DNA of 64,000 nucleotides from CAYJEQ01 sp964371155 (GCA_964371155.1 CAYJLI010000003.1:26848-90847), one strand, 5' to 3'. Shown: positions 53,442-62,781, counted from the stretch's first letter. The notes: a model not told the origin generated them from the letters alone. Translations and numbers: made by a program.

Positions 53442-54770
53442 GTGTCACAAAAAAGACGCAGTTATGAAACAGAGAAGCTATTTGAGCTAATTTCTGTAAT
53501 AGTCAATCAAAAAGAAATACCGCAAATGCGCACAGTACCAATGTGGGATATGATATATAAAGCTGCTGATTATCACAATTTAGCAAATATTTTATACTAC
53601 GCTACCATTTGTATGACAAGTAAAAAGGAAGAGGGCTGGAAGCACAAATTTGAGGAAGTTTTCCATAAATCGGTGCGCAGTGCTGAGCGATATTCGGCGG
53701 CAATGCCCCAGCTTTTGAAGTTGTTTGAAGAAGAGAGAATTCACTGCTTACCACTTGAAGATTATATTATGCGAAGCTTTTATCCACAGGAGGATATGAG
53801 CTTTATAAAGAATATTGATATACTCGTAGAAAAAGGCAATGAAGAAAAAATAGAGAAAATTCTCAAAAAATACGATTACGAAAAAAGAATTCATGATGTA
53901 GAGGGCGAAAGCGTTTATTATAAAATACCGGGTATAATGATTACACTTAAAACCAGCTTGGTATTTCTATCGAAAAAATCGGATAAAATGCTCAATATAA
54001 AGCTCAGAGACTATCCTTTAGAAGAAGGACATAAGTATTTGCACACCTTTCTGCCTGAAAAATACTACACATATGTAATAGCAAAGGCAGCGGAGGAGTT
54101 CGCTAAAGGTGACCTTGAGATAAAAGAGATTTTAGATATATGGTGCTATTATAAAAAAAGTTATTCCGAACTTGATTTTGATAAAATTAATAAAGATTTA
54201 TCCGCTTTAGAGCTTGAAAAATTCCAAGTGATTTTAATACAATTAGCCGCCTTTTGGTTTGGCGATATGACATTCCCAGAAAGCGACATAGTATTTGAAA
54301 CACTTGAGGAATATATATTTTCAAAGGGTGTAAATAATAGGGAGGATGCGGCAAAAATTCTACCCCTCATCAAAGACGCCGAAGAGGTATACGCAAAAAG
54401 GATAGAGGAAAGGCGTAAAAAGCAAAAACTTGAATGGGTATTTCCACCCATTGAGTATATGGATGGTATGTTTCCGATGCTAAAAAAAGCACCGTGGCTT
54501 ATTTATGTTTGCTGGGTAATTAGATTATTTAGAATTGCTATGAGAACCACGAAAAAGTACATATCGATAAAAATAACACTTATAAAAGAAAAATTAACCC
54601 CAACTTTTTTAAAAATAAAGGACAATTTGCAAAAGCTTAACATAAAAGTGAAAATAATCTGCTCTAAAATTATTGTACCAATAGTGAAAGTGAAAACATC
54701 AATCACAAGCGGATTAAGTTCATTTGCAAAAAAGATAAAAAATGCTTTAAATACAAGAAAAAACACTTAA
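53442..54770 (+). CDS. Nucleotidyltransferase-like protein (NTP_transf_5 type) in the flagellar locus
   Basis: A 442-residue protein. Residues 40-330 follow the uncharacterised nucleotidyltransferase family: HNLANILYYA, IHCLPLEDYIMRSFYPQ, then FIKNIDILVEKGN, where active family members have (S)DIDILV. Here the first Asp of the metal-binding pair is Asn, so activity is doubtful. The C-terminal 90 residues are hydrophobic then very Lys-rich (LIYVCWVIRLFRIAMRTTKKY), suggesting membrane association. It stands between fliS/fliT and flgM, so a role in filament modification or assembly is possible but unproven. AGGAGGTGG precedes the TTG/GTG start. Confidence 0.6.
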   Translation: MSQKRRSYETEKLFELISVIVNQKEIPQMRTVPMWDMIYKAADYHNLANILYYATICMTSKKEEGWKHKFEEVFHKSVRSAERYSAAMPQLLKLFEEERIHCLPLEDYIMRSFYPQEDMSFIKNIDILVEKGNEEKIEKILKKYDYEKRIHDVEGESVYYKIPGIMITLKTSLVFLSKKSDKMLNIKLRDYPLEEGHKYLHTFLPEKYYTYVIAKAAEEFAKGDLEIKEILDIWCYYKKSYSELDFDKINKDLSALELEKFQVILIQLAAFWFGDMTFPESDIVFETLEEYIFSKGVNNREDAAKILPLIKDAEEVYAKRIEERRKKQKLEWVFPPIEYMDGMFPMLKKAPWLIYVCWVIRLFRIAMRTTKKYISIKITLIKEKLTPTFLKIKDNLQKLNIKVKIICSKIIVPIVKVKTSITSGLSSFAKKIKNALNTRKNT

Positions 54771-54793
54771 TTTTTTGGATTACATGACGATAT
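54768..54793 (+). promoter_or_regulatory. Sigma-28 promoter of flgM-flgN-flgK-flgL-yviE
   Basis: TAAT (54768-54771), 14 bases, GACGATAT (54786-54793). Same spacing as at 15728 and 49937. The -35 overlaps the stop codon of the preceding gene; the flgM ATG is 34 bases downstream. Confidence 0.7.
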
Positions 54794-54826
54794 ATTAAAT
54801 ATGAGTATGTAGAAAGGGGAATTTAT

Positions 54827-55153
54827 ATGGGAATATCAATTGATAAGGTTTTCAGTGCATACAAAAATGTTGCCGCTCAAAAGAGTGAAAGCGGAAAAAT
54901 AACCCCTAAAGAAACAAAGGGCAAGCATTTTGATGAAATAGTTATAAGCTCTAACAGAGAAGAGATAGAAGAGAGGATTTTAGCTGAAAATATCGCAGGC
55001 GACTTAGCTAAAACCGTGAATAAAGATACCGACCCTGAAAAACTTGACAGATTACAGCAGTTAATCGCCGAGGGCAATTACAAAATTGATGCGGACGAAA
55101 TAGCTTCTAAAATTCTGTTTGGAAGAGGGGGAGGCCTAAATGAAAGAGTTTAA
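54827..55153 (+). CDS. flgM: Anti-sigma-28 factor FlgM
   Basis: Inhibits sigma-28 until it is exported. 108 residues, with the C-terminal helical motif AENIAGDLAKTVNKDTDPEKLDRLQQLIAEGNYKIDADEIASKIL matching FlgM; the N-terminal half is polar and disordered. AAGGGGAAT precedes the ATG. Overlaps flgN by 14 bases. Confidence 0.88.
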   Translation: MGISIDKVFSAYKNVAAQKSESGKITPKETKGKHFDEIVISSNREEIEERILAENIAGDLAKTVNKDTDPEKLDRLQQLIAEGNYKIDADEIASKILFGRGGGLNERV

Positions 55154-55586
55154 AGAAGTAATTGAAGAGCTTATAGCGGTATTTATAGAGCTTTCAGGTA
55201 TTGCAAATGTGAAGCTTTCTGCAGCGAAAAACAACCGTGCGGCTACTGTTGAGGAATGTCTGAAAAAAGAGCAGGCAGTAGTGATGAAGCTCCGTGGACT
55301 CGAAGCTAAGCGTGAAAAAATTCAGGCAGAAATGGGCTTTGAAGGGCTAAAGTTTAAAGAAATTTTAGAAAAATTGAGCGAAGAAGAAAGGGAAGACCTA
55401 TTACCCTACTTTGATGCACTTAGTAGAGAAATACAACTTTTTGATCATGCGAATGAAAATGTGCAGACCATGCTTAAAGTCAATCTCAGAAATATTGACA
55501 GAGAGCTTGAAAATAGGCAAAAAAGCAGCAAAATAGACGCAAATGTAATTAATAAAGGAAAGCAATTTACCGATACAATAGTGTAG
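55140..55586 (+). CDS. flgN: FlgN-family chaperone
   Basis: Export chaperone for the hook-junction proteins FlgK and FlgL. 148 helical residues with the FlgN-type start FKEVIEELIAVFIELS and paired coiled coils. The order flgM-flgN-flgK-flgL is standard. Confidence 0.82.
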   Translation: MKEFKEVIEELIAVFIELSGIANVKLSAAKNNRAATVEECLKKEQAVVMKLRGLEAKREKIQAEMGFEGLKFKEILEKLSEEEREDLLPYFDALSREIQLFDHANENVQTMLKVNLRNIDRELENRQKSSKIDANVINKGKQFTDTIV

Positions 55587-55604
55587 GTGATTGGAGGATA
55601 ATTT

Positions 55605-57176
55605 ATGTTAAGATCTACTTTTTCAGGCTTTACTATGGCGCAAAGTGCACTGATGGCAAGCCAAAGAGCAATAGATGTAGCAGGCCAAAACCTTTCAAAT
55701 ATAAATACAGAAGGCTATACAAGGCAGCGCCTCGATGTTGCAAGCATTACACCGATAGGTAGTAGTAAGGCAATTACAAGGCTTGATAACAATGTTGGCC
55801 AAGGTGTGGAGATGACGGGTATAAGCCAAATTAGAGACCCCTACATAGATGCACAGTTTAGAACACAGCTTGCAAAAATCGGTACAGCTGATGCAACAGA
55901 TGCTATACTCGAAGACATTGGTATGATTTTCGATGAAACCGATAGTACTGCAATAAGAGCAGCGTTAAATGATGTTATCACTCAGCTAAACACTATGTCA
56001 TCAACAGCAAATGCCGCTGAGGATAGCTTGGATGAAATAATTCGTTCTTCTTTTAGTATACTTTTAAACACAATACATCAAAATGCAAGTGAACTTCAGC
56101 AAGTTGAAGAAAATGTAGTAATACAACTTGAAGACGCTATTATACCGGATATAAATGAAATTCTTAAATCAATAGCGGACATGAATGAAACCATTAAAAA
56201 TGCACAGGTGCTCGGTATGCCTGCACTTGAGCTGATGGATGAGCGAAATTTGCTGATTGATGAGCTCGCAAAATATCTGCCGATAAATGCAAACTACACA
56301 CAGGACCCAAATCCTACTGTAAACGCAGATGAGCTTTCAATTACTTTTACCGACGCAAATGGAAATGTGCATAATTTGGTTGACGATAATCTATATGGCT
56401 CAGTAGAAATGACTGGCACAGAGGTTCCATATACCTTAACACTCACAGATGCAGACCCTGCAGTTACAACCACTACCGACATAACTGATCTAATTCCAAA
56501 CGGCGTATTAAAAGGTAATTTTGATATGCTAAATAAAGCGGGCGACTTTGACGGCAGTGATATAAAGGGTATAGGATATTATGAGCAGATGTTTGATATG
56601 TTCGTATCGGAGTTTGCCACAGGGCTTAATGAGCTAAATGCTGATAGGGATGCTGCAGGCAATATCATTCCTAACACGAATGTGCTCTTTGAAGCGATAG
56701 ACGACACTCAACCACTATCGGCTACAAATATTAAGATATCCGATGGTTGGGCAAGTGGTACTACCGAGCTTAAGAAAACTCATCAAGTTGGTGCGGACGG
56801 CGGAGAGCTTTCCACTGCATATGACAATATACTTGCAATGTCAAATTTCCTTTCTTCCGATAAACATGCTTTTACACATACATACGGAACTACAACCGTA
56901 ACTATATTTAGCGGAACAATCCAAGGCCTTTATGACAATATCCAAAATGTACAGGCTGTTGAGAGAAAAGCTTCCTCTTCCATACTCAATACAGGAGTAA
57001 TGGTACTCAGCCAAATTGCTGATTCAAGGGATGCAGTTTCGGGGGTAAGTCAGGATGAAGAAGTAATGGACTTGATGAAATATCAACAATCCTACAATGC
57101 GGCTTCGAGAATGGTAACAGTTTTAGACGAGATGCTCGATAAGCTTATAAATGGCACCGGCGTAGTTGGTAGATAG
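55605..57176 (+). CDS. flgK: Hook-filament junction protein FlgK (HAP1)
   Basis: First junction protein between hook and filament. 523 residues; N-terminal SQRAIDVAGQNLSNINTEGYTRQRLDV motif and C-terminal VSQDEEVMDLMKYQQSYNAASRMVTVLDEMLD helix. Ribosome site GGAGGATAAT. Shorter than enterobacterial FlgK, as usual in Firmicutes. Confidence 0.94.
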   Translation: MLRSTFSGFTMAQSALMASQRAIDVAGQNLSNINTEGYTRQRLDVASITPIGSSKAITRLDNNVGQGVEMTGISQIRDPYIDAQFRTQLAKIGTADATDAILEDIGMIFDETDSTAIRAALNDVITQLNTMSSTANAAEDSLDEIIRSSFSILLNTIHQNASELQQVEENVVIQLEDAIIPDINEILKSIADMNETIKNAQVLGMPALELMDERNLLIDELAKYLPINANYTQDPNPTVNADELSITFTDANGNVHNLVDDNLYGSVEMTGTEVPYTLTLTDADPAVTTTTDITDLIPNGVLKGNFDMLNKAGDFDGSDIKGIGYYEQMFDMFVSEFATGLNELNADRDAAGNIIPNTNVLFEAIDDTQPLSATNIKISDGWASGTTELKKTHQVGADGGELSTAYDNILAMSNFLSSDKHAFTHTYGTTTVTIFSGTIQGLYDNIQNVQAVERKASSSILNTGVMVLSQIADSRDAVSGVSQDEEVMDLMKYQQSYNAASRMVTVLDEMLDKLINGTGVVGR

Positions 57177-57188
57177 GGGGAGTAAATA

Positions 57189-58190
57189 ATGCGTATTACA
57201 AATAATATGATAAGAAGAAATTATCAAAGCAATCTTAATTCGTCACTCACAGGCCTTGACCAAGCGAGGAACCAAGTGGAAACAGGCAGAAGATTTACAC
57301 AATCCTATCAAGACCCTGTTGCGGCGACAAAAGCGAATTTGCTTGAAAACAGATACTCAAGAAATGCAGATTATCTAAACGCCACACTCGACACAACTAA
57401 ATGGCTTGATGTACAGGAAGATGTCCTCACTGAAATTAGTGAGATTTCAAAAGAAGTGGATATGAAATATTCAATGGAAGCGCTAAATGCCACTAATGAG
57501 GCAGGATTAGATGCCTATGCTGCAACATTTAGAGAGCTTCAAAGGTCTATGATAAACATACTCAATGTAAAATATGCCGATTCCTATGTAATGGCTGGAC
57601 AGGATGCTGAAGAAGCTCCATTTGTAATGGAAGCAGATGGCACAGTAACATTTAGGGGAATAGATGTAAATACTACTGATGCTGGCGAGCTTGCTATACT
57701 CGATGAATTTGCAAAAGAAACAGCTTATGTTGATTTAGGCTTTGGCCTCAGCTTTGATGCGGCTGGGGAGATAGTTCCTTCGAGTGCACTTGATGCGGCA
57801 CTTCCAGGAATTAAAGCGGTGGGATATGGCCAAACAGCGGATGGCACACCTGAAAACTTAATAGTGCTCTTAGGCGAGATGGCTGATGTTTTAGATGCAG
57901 AGCCATTGGACAGAGATGCATATGTTAAGCTTTGGGATCAGTTTGGAGAAAGTGCTAATGACACAAGAAATGCAATAACAGAGATAGGCACAAAGGCTCA
58001 ACTTTTAGAAGCTACTGAAGTAAGGCTTGAAAATGAAAAACTCAGCATAACTGAGCAGTTTGACGATACTGTCAATATTGACCCTGCTGAGGCTATCACA
58101 AATTTCACCTATGCAGACTATGTGTATAATGCGTCACTCAAAGTGGGAATGAATATACTTACCCCATCTTTGCTTGACTTCATGCAATAA
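57189..58190 (+). CDS. flgL: Hook-filament junction protein FlgL (HAP3)
   Basis: Second junction protein, 333 residues. Flagellin-like N-terminus MRITNNMIRRNYQSNLNSS and C-terminal helix (ITNFTYADYVYNASLKVG). Resembles flagellin D0/D1 without the full variable region. Follows flgK by 12 bases with GGGGGAG. Confidence 0.93.
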   Translation: MRITNNMIRRNYQSNLNSSLTGLDQARNQVETGRRFTQSYQDPVAATKANLLENRYSRNADYLNATLDTTKWLDVQEDVLTEISEISKEVDMKYSMEALNATNEAGLDAYAATFRELQRSMINILNVKYADSYVMAGQDAEEAPFVMEADGTVTFRGIDVNTTDAGELAILDEFAKETAYVDLGFGLSFDAAGEIVPSSALDAALPGIKAVGYGQTADGTPENLIVLLGEMADVLDAEPLDRDAYVKLWDQFGESANDTRNAITEIGTKAQLLEATEVRLENEKLSITEQFDDTVNIDPAEAITNFTYADYVYNASLKVGMNILTPSLLDFMQ

Positions 58191-58224
58191 ATTTTTTGTT
58201 TAATAAATATGGGGGGTATATTTT

Positions 58225-58842
58225 ATGGAACAACTTATTAAAATCAGTACGGTGCCAATTGAATATGAATTTAAAATTAATGATGCACGCACTGAACGCC
58301 GAAGCGGAACTGCTGAAATTGAAATAAGCAGAGCAAAAGGCGGAATGCAAATTAAGAGCAAACCTATAAAGCTCGATTTAGACACATTTGAAGCAAGAAA
58401 TTCAATGGACCCTTCCACTGCAAGGGCAGTTGCTGAGTTGCCAAACAAGGGCAGACAATCGGCTTACAATGCCACAGCACAGTTTGCAAGTGAAGGCAAA
58501 ATGCTTATAAGAGCCCAGATTGGTGAGGGTTCAGAAGCGATTAACAGGATGTTAGCTGGGAGAACAGCACCATCCACAGGAGAGTTCGGGCTTACATTCC
58601 TGCCCACCACAGGCCCTGAAATTGAGTGGGAAGCTCCTGAAATATCAATACAATATGAAATGGATAAACTTCAGTTTGATGCTAAAATAGACAATGGAAA
58701 CATTGAATTTATCCCAGGTTCAATAGAGCTTTCAATTACACAACATCCCGATGTTGTGATAGAATATGTCGGAGAACCAATATTTGTGCCACCAAGTGCG
58801 GCTGAGTATTTTGGTGGAGATGTAATGGATATTGAGGCTTAA
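58225..58842 (+). CDS. yviE: YviE/DUF6470 family protein
   Basis: A 205-residue protein of the family found between flgL and fliW in B. subtilis and other Firmicutes; function unknown. Motifs ARTERRSGTAEIEI, LDLDTFEARNSM and the beta-rich PDVVIEYVGEPIFVPPSAAEYF are present. It ends the flgM-flgL operon before the tandem-repeat region. Confidence 0.82.
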   Translation: MEQLIKISTVPIEYEFKINDARTERRSGTAEIEISRAKGGMQIKSKPIKLDLDTFEARNSMDPSTARAVAELPNKGRQSAYNATAQFASEGKMLIRAQIGEGSEAINRMLAGRTAPSTGEFGLTFLPTTGPEIEWEAPEISIQYEMDKLQFDAKIDNGNIEFIPGSIELSITQHPDVVIEYVGEPIFVPPSAAEYFGGDVMDIEA

Positions 58843-58861
58843 AAGTTTAAAAAAATTCTCT

Positions 58862-59278
58862 TATAGCTCTCCCCACCCATGTGGGTGAGAGCTATAAAAA
58901 TTATGAGAAAAGCGCAACCGCAAAAAGAATTTGCTTGCTGTGTCACATAAAACATGCAAACTGCACTCATATACCTTTGTATTACTCACTTGTTTGCATA
59001 TTTCGTTCCTTGCCTTGCATCTTTTCTCATAATCTTATCGGATTGCATACTATCTATACAATCCGATACTCTCCCCACCCATGTGGGTGAGAGCTATAAA
59101 AATTATGAGAAAAGCGCAACCGCNNNNNNNNNNNNNNNNNNNNNNNNNNNNNNNNNNNNNNNNNNNNNNNNNNNNNNNNNNNNNNNNNNNNNNNNNNNNN
59201 NNNNNNNNNNNNNNNNNNNNNNNTATCTATACAATCCGATACTCTCCCCACCCATGTGGGTGAGAGCTATAAAAATTA
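58862..59278. repeat. 202-bp tandem repeat with nested inverted repeats (yviE-fliW interval)
   Basis: A unit beginning CTCTCCCCACCCATG starts at 58867, and the same sequence begins again at 59069, exactly 202 bases later. A third partial copy lies after the N gap (59224-59278). Within one unit: hairpin 58862-58896 (CACCCA/TGGGTG core inside AGAGCTATA arms); hairpin 58920-58934; ATTATGAGAAAAG (58900-58912) with its exact complement at 59021-59033; nested ATGCAAAC (58954-58961) with 58992-58999; and TATCGGATTG (59036-59045) with 59059-59068. The true copy number is hidden by the gap. No coding frame is supported in the 467 bases between yviE and fliW. Confidence 0.9.
59124..59223. other. Assembly gap (100 N) inside the 202-bp tandem repeat
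   Basis: The 55 bases before the gap equal 58867-58921; the 55 after it equal 59051-59105. This is the signature of an assembly broken at a tandem repeat. At least 129 bases of unit are missing and possibly whole units. Confidence 0.95.
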
Positions 59279-59309
59279 GATTATCCAAAAGCCAAAAAGG
59301 AGGAATTAT

Positions 59310-59741
59310 ATGAATGGTAATAGCATAAGCGCTGATTTGTACGATGAAAATGAGCTAATAGTATTCGATGATGGAATATTCGGATTTGAAGAAATAAAGC
59401 GATATTTACCACTTCCAATGGATGGTGAGGCGAGTGATTTTATATGTTTACTCAATGTGGATGACGATAATGTTTCCTTTGTGCTTGTAAACCCTTTTTC
59501 AATAATGGAGAACTATAATCCTAAACTCACCGCAGAAGATTATAAAAAACTCGGTACTAATGATGAGGAAAAGCTGTCCTATTACGCAATATGTGTGATG
59601 AAAGAAGTTCCACAGGACAGTACGGTTAATTTAAAATGCCCGATAGTTGTAAATACGGTTACAAGAAAATCCGTACAGGTCATTTTACAAACCGATGATT
59701 ACAATTTCCGTCATAAGTTCAGCGAGTTAAAGAAAGGTTAG
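59310..59741 (+). CDS. fliW: Flagellar assembly factor FliW
   Basis: Binds flagellin and CsrA; antagonises CsrA until flagellin is exported. 143 residues with FDDGIFGFEEIKRYLPLPM, FICLLNVDDDNVSFVLVNPF and SYYAICVMKEVPQDSTVNLKCPIV, all typical. AAAAGGAGG precedes the ATG. Adjacent to csrA by 9 bases. Confidence 0.95.
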   Translation: MNGNSISADLYDENELIVFDDGIFGFEEIKRYLPLPMDGEASDFICLLNVDDDNVSFVLVNPFSIMENYNPKLTAEDYKKLGTNDEEKLSYYAICVMKEVPQDSTVNLKCPIVVNTVTRKSVQVILQTDDYNFRHKFSELKKG

Positions 59742-59750
59742 GGCTTTATT

Positions 59751-59984
59751 ATGCTTGTATTACAGCGCAAAAAAGGCCAATCCATATTGATAGGCGACGA
59801 TGTGAAAATCTCTATTATTGATATTAATTCTGATGGTGTAAAGCTTGCCATAGATGCTCCGCGAAACTTAAAGATACTGCGCAGTGAGCTTGTGGAAGCG
59901 GCAGAAGTGAATATTGAATCAGTAGCTGATAAGTCGCAGATAATCAGTGCTAAGAAGCTTTTAGATAAGCGAAATAAAAAATAG
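59751..59984 (+). CDS. csrA: Carbon storage regulator CsrA
   Basis: RNA-binding translational regulator, 77 residues. MLVLQRKKGQSILIG, DDVKISIIDINSDGVKLAIDAP and the Arg in (L)RSELVEAAE are conserved. In Bacillus it represses hag; a matching leader is present at 15621-15658. Confidence 0.95.
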   Translation: MLVLQRKKGQSILIGDDVKISIIDINSDGVKLAIDAPRNLKILRSELVEAAEVNIESVADKSQIISAKKLLDKRNKK

Positions 59985-60025
59985 AAAATTTACTCTTAAA
60001 CGATAATATTTTCTCAATACTAAAA

Positions 60026-60056
60026 AATAGCCCCACGCCTAAGGCGTGGGGCTATT
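60026..60056. terminator. Terminator between csrA and the transporter
   Basis: AATAGCCCCACGCC (60026-60039) pairs exactly with 60043-60056. The minus strand gives CTATTTTTT directly after the stem, so it mainly terminates the leftward gene, and probably csrA as well. Confidence 0.85.
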
Positions 60057-60085
60057 AAAAAATTTATAAATTTTTTAAAAGATAA

Positions 60086-60970
60086 TTATTTCGATATAGC
60101 ACTATTTTTTCTCTGCATGAAAATATCAATTGCCATTCCAAGAGTAACTATCAGGCCACCGATTAAATTAATTGAGGAAATTTCCCCGATTAAAAAGTTG
60201 TCGATTATCAGGCCTGTAAAGACCTGTCCTATGAATATTAGCACTGCAATAAGATATGAGGGTACTTTGTACACGCAAATTGTCGATAGTGCTACTGTGG
60301 ATATTCCAAGGATACCACCGGTATATAGCAGTAAATTTGATGGAAGTGCAAGACTCACCGCCATAGGCTCATTCATGCCAAATATCAGAAAAACGATAAG
60401 TGAGCCCAAAAGCCCTATAATATATGTATAGGTAGTGCTCACAATAAGACTTGTCCTAACGGCGAGCGCACCATTTGATACACGTTGTATAACGAGTGCC
60501 ACACCGACTAAAAAAGATAAAATCATAGCTGCTAAGTGAAACTGCCTAATCATGAAAATTACACCTATAAACATAACCGAAAGAGGTAATAATTTCATTG
60601 GGCTAACTTTATATACTTTCATTCCAAAAAGTCCGAAGTGATCAATGAAGAGCCCAGTTACGCTCTGCCCTAAAAGCCCAAGAGCTAAAAGTGCCGACAC
60701 ACCGAGTGGTTCAAAAGCGTAGTTATTTCCAACTGTTGCAAAAACTCCCATTATGCCGCCCATATAGCAATACCATGGCTGTATATTTTTAAAGGGGTTG
60801 ATTTTTTTACATAGCATTGCAACTGCCATTAGGAGCATACCCACTAAATGAATTATAATGGACGAGCTATAAATTCCGGTAGTCTCTGAAAGTCCGCCGT
60901 TGACAGCTATCATAATCGCTATTAAAATACCCGTAAGTACTGAAAGTGTATTGTAGATAAAGCATACCAC
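60086..60970 (-). CDS. DMT-family transporter with two DUF606 (YdcZ) repeats
   Basis: About ten hydrophobic segments in two homologous halves: each half has an inner G-rich motif (VNGGLSETTGIYSSSI in the first, SNGALAVRTSLIVSTTYTYIIG in the second), as in the YdcZ/DUF606 group of small-molecule efflux proteins. Substrate unknown. The open frame extends to 61078, but those extra residues are not typical; the GTG at 60970 fits the family. An out-of-frame ATG directly after AAGGTGG complicates the start, so a frameshift in this region is possible. Confidence 0.75.
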   Translation of the reverse strand: MVCFIYNTLSVLTGILIAIMIAVNGGLSETTGIYSSSIIIHLVGMLLMAVAMLCKKINPFKNIQPWYCYMGGIMGVFATVGNNYAFEPLGVSALLALGLLGQSVTGLFIDHFGLFGMKVYKVSPMKLLPLSVMFIGVIFMIRQFHLAAMILSFLVGVALVIQRVSNGALAVRTSLIVSTTYTYIIGLLGSLIVFLIFGMNEPMAVSLALPSNLLLYTGGILGISTVALSTICVYKVPSYLIAVLIFIGQVFTGLIIDNFLIGEISSINLIGGLIVTLGMAIDIFMQRKNSAISK

Positions 60971-61128
60971 CTTATTTTTTAAATTTAATATAATTAAAAT
61001 TTGACGCCGAGTTTCATTGTAACACAAATTTGAGAAAATTAAAATGTTTTTCCATTTATTTTTAGTGCCACAATTCATATTTAAGTGTTTTTAAAAAATA
61101 ATGCAGTCATCACAGCAAAAAAAGTATT

Positions 61129-61155
61129 TGAATTTTGAGAAAAATACTGTATAAT
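61129..61155 (+). promoter_or_regulatory. Candidate promoter of lysS
   Basis: TATAAT at 61150-61155 preceded by TG; the best -35 (TTGAAT, 61129-61134) has a short 15-base spacer. Plausible but not strong. Confidence 0.4.
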
Positions 61156-61207
61156 ATACTGGTATAAATATGCGGCTTAAGCCGATTGTGAAAGAGGATG
61201 TAATTAT

Positions 61208-62710
61208 ATGAGCAATAATCCTGAAATGCTAAATGAAGAAAATGTACAGGAATTATCCGAGATACTGCAAATAAGAAGGGACAAGCTAACTGATTTGCAG
61301 GAGCGTGGATGTGACCCTTATCACACCACTACATTTGATGTAAACGCTTATGCGAGTGATATTATAGAGCGTTTTGAAGGTGAATATGAGGGCAAAGAAG
61401 TAAAGATGGCGGGCCGTATTACAAGCTGGCGTGATATGGGTAAGGCGAATTTTATTGATATTCGTGATAGCAGTGGCAGAATACAAATTTATGTTAAGCT
61501 TAATGAAGTTGGCGAAGAGGCATTTGCTGAGTTTGGCAAATGGGACATCGGCGATATAGTGGGTGTTTGTGGGGAAGTTTTCCGCACACGTAAGGGAGAA
61601 ATATCTGTAAAAGCAGTAAAGCTCGACCTGCTTTCAAAATCACTGCGTCCACTTCCCGAAAAGTGGCATGGATTAAAGGATACAGATGCAAGGTACAGAC
61701 AGCGTTATTTAGATCTAATATCAAACCCTGAGGTTAAAGATACATTTGTAAAACGCTCCAAGATAGTGAGCGAAATTCGCAAATTTATGGACGCTAAAGA
61801 CTATTTAGAAGTGGAAACACCAATGCTTCACACAATAGTTGGAGGAGCCACAGCAAGACCTTTTACCACCCATCACAATGCACTCGATATTGATATGTAT
61901 CTCAGAATTGCCCCTGAATTATATCTAAAACGCCTAATAGTGGGCGGTTTTGATAAAGTTTATGAGCTAAGCCGTGTGTTTAGAAATGAGGGTATGTCCA
62001 CAAGGCATAATCCCGAGTTTACAATGCTTGAGTTTTATGAAGCATATACCGATTATGTGGGCATGATGAATATATCCGAAGAGCTCATTCGTGATGTAAC
62101 ACAGAAAGTACTCGGAAACACTACTATAAGCTATATGGGGCAGGAATTAGACCTCAGCAAACCTTTTGCACGAGTTACAATGGCAGGAAGTGTTTTAGAG
62201 CATAGCGGTGTTGATTTCACAGCGATAACTGATTTAGAAGAGGCACGCAAATTAGCTAAAGAACACCATGTAGAATTTGAAAATCGCCATGGTATCGGTG
62301 ACATATTAAATCTATTCTTTGAAAAATTTGTGGAAGAAAAGCTAATACAGCCCACATTTGTTACAGAACATCCAGTGGAAATTTCCCCACTTGCAAAGAG
62401 AAAACCCACTGATTCACGCTATACAGAGCGCTTTGAGCTATTTATTATGGGTAGAGAATATGCAAACGGATTTTCCGAGCTAAATGACCCAATAGACCAA
62501 AAGGAAAGATTTTCCCATCAGGTGGAGATGAAGGCGCAGGGTGACGACGAAGCGGGGGATATGGACGAAGACTACATCACCGCACTCGAGCACGCAATGC
62601 CACCGACAGGAGGCATAGGAATCGGTATAGACAGACTGGTTATGCTACTTACCGACTCACCATCAATCAGAGATGTAGTGCTATTCCCAACAATGAAACC
62701 TATCTTGTAG
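61208..62710 (+). CDS. lysS: Lysyl-tRNA synthetase (class II)
   Basis: Charges tRNA-Lys. 500 residues: N-terminal OB-fold anticodon-binding domain (about 60-165, AGRITSWRDMGKANFIDIRD) and class II catalytic core with motif 2 RVFRNEGMSTRHNPEFTMLE and motif 3 GGIGIGIDRLVMLL. AGAGGATG lies before the ATG. Confidence 0.97.
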   Translation: MSNNPEMLNEENVQELSEILQIRRDKLTDLQERGCDPYHTTTFDVNAYASDIIERFEGEYEGKEVKMAGRITSWRDMGKANFIDIRDSSGRIQIYVKLNEVGEEAFAEFGKWDIGDIVGVCGEVFRTRKGEISVKAVKLDLLSKSLRPLPEKWHGLKDTDARYRQRYLDLISNPEVKDTFVKRSKIVSEIRKFMDAKDYLEVETPMLHTIVGGATARPFTTHHNALDIDMYLRIAPELYLKRLIVGGFDKVYELSRVFRNEGMSTRHNPEFTMLEFYEAYTDYVGMMNISEELIRDVTQKVLGNTTISYMGQELDLSKPFARVTMAGSVLEHSGVDFTAITDLEEARKLAKEHHVEFENRHGIGDILNLFFEKFVEEKLIQPTFVTEHPVEISPLAKRKPTDSRYTERFELFIMGREYANGFSELNDPIDQKERFSHQVEMKAQGDDEAGDMDEDYITALEHAMPPTGGIGIGIDRLVMLLTDSPSIRDVVLFPTMKPIL

Positions 62711-62740
62711 AGCCTATTAAATATCTATAAAAAGCTAAAC

Positions 62741-62781
62741 ATTATGCCCATCATTCGTAAAATGAGAATGATGGGCATAAT
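62741..62781. terminator. Terminator between lysS and the amidohydrolase
   Basis: ATTATGCCCATCATTC (62741-62756) pairs exactly with 62766-62781 around a 9-base loop. Serves two converging genes. Confidence 0.8.

Noticed and set aside
58954..59313. Frames of 60-119 residues across the 202-bp repeat region
   Set aside because: They run through Ns or repeat the unit; no ribosome sites or protein-like composition.
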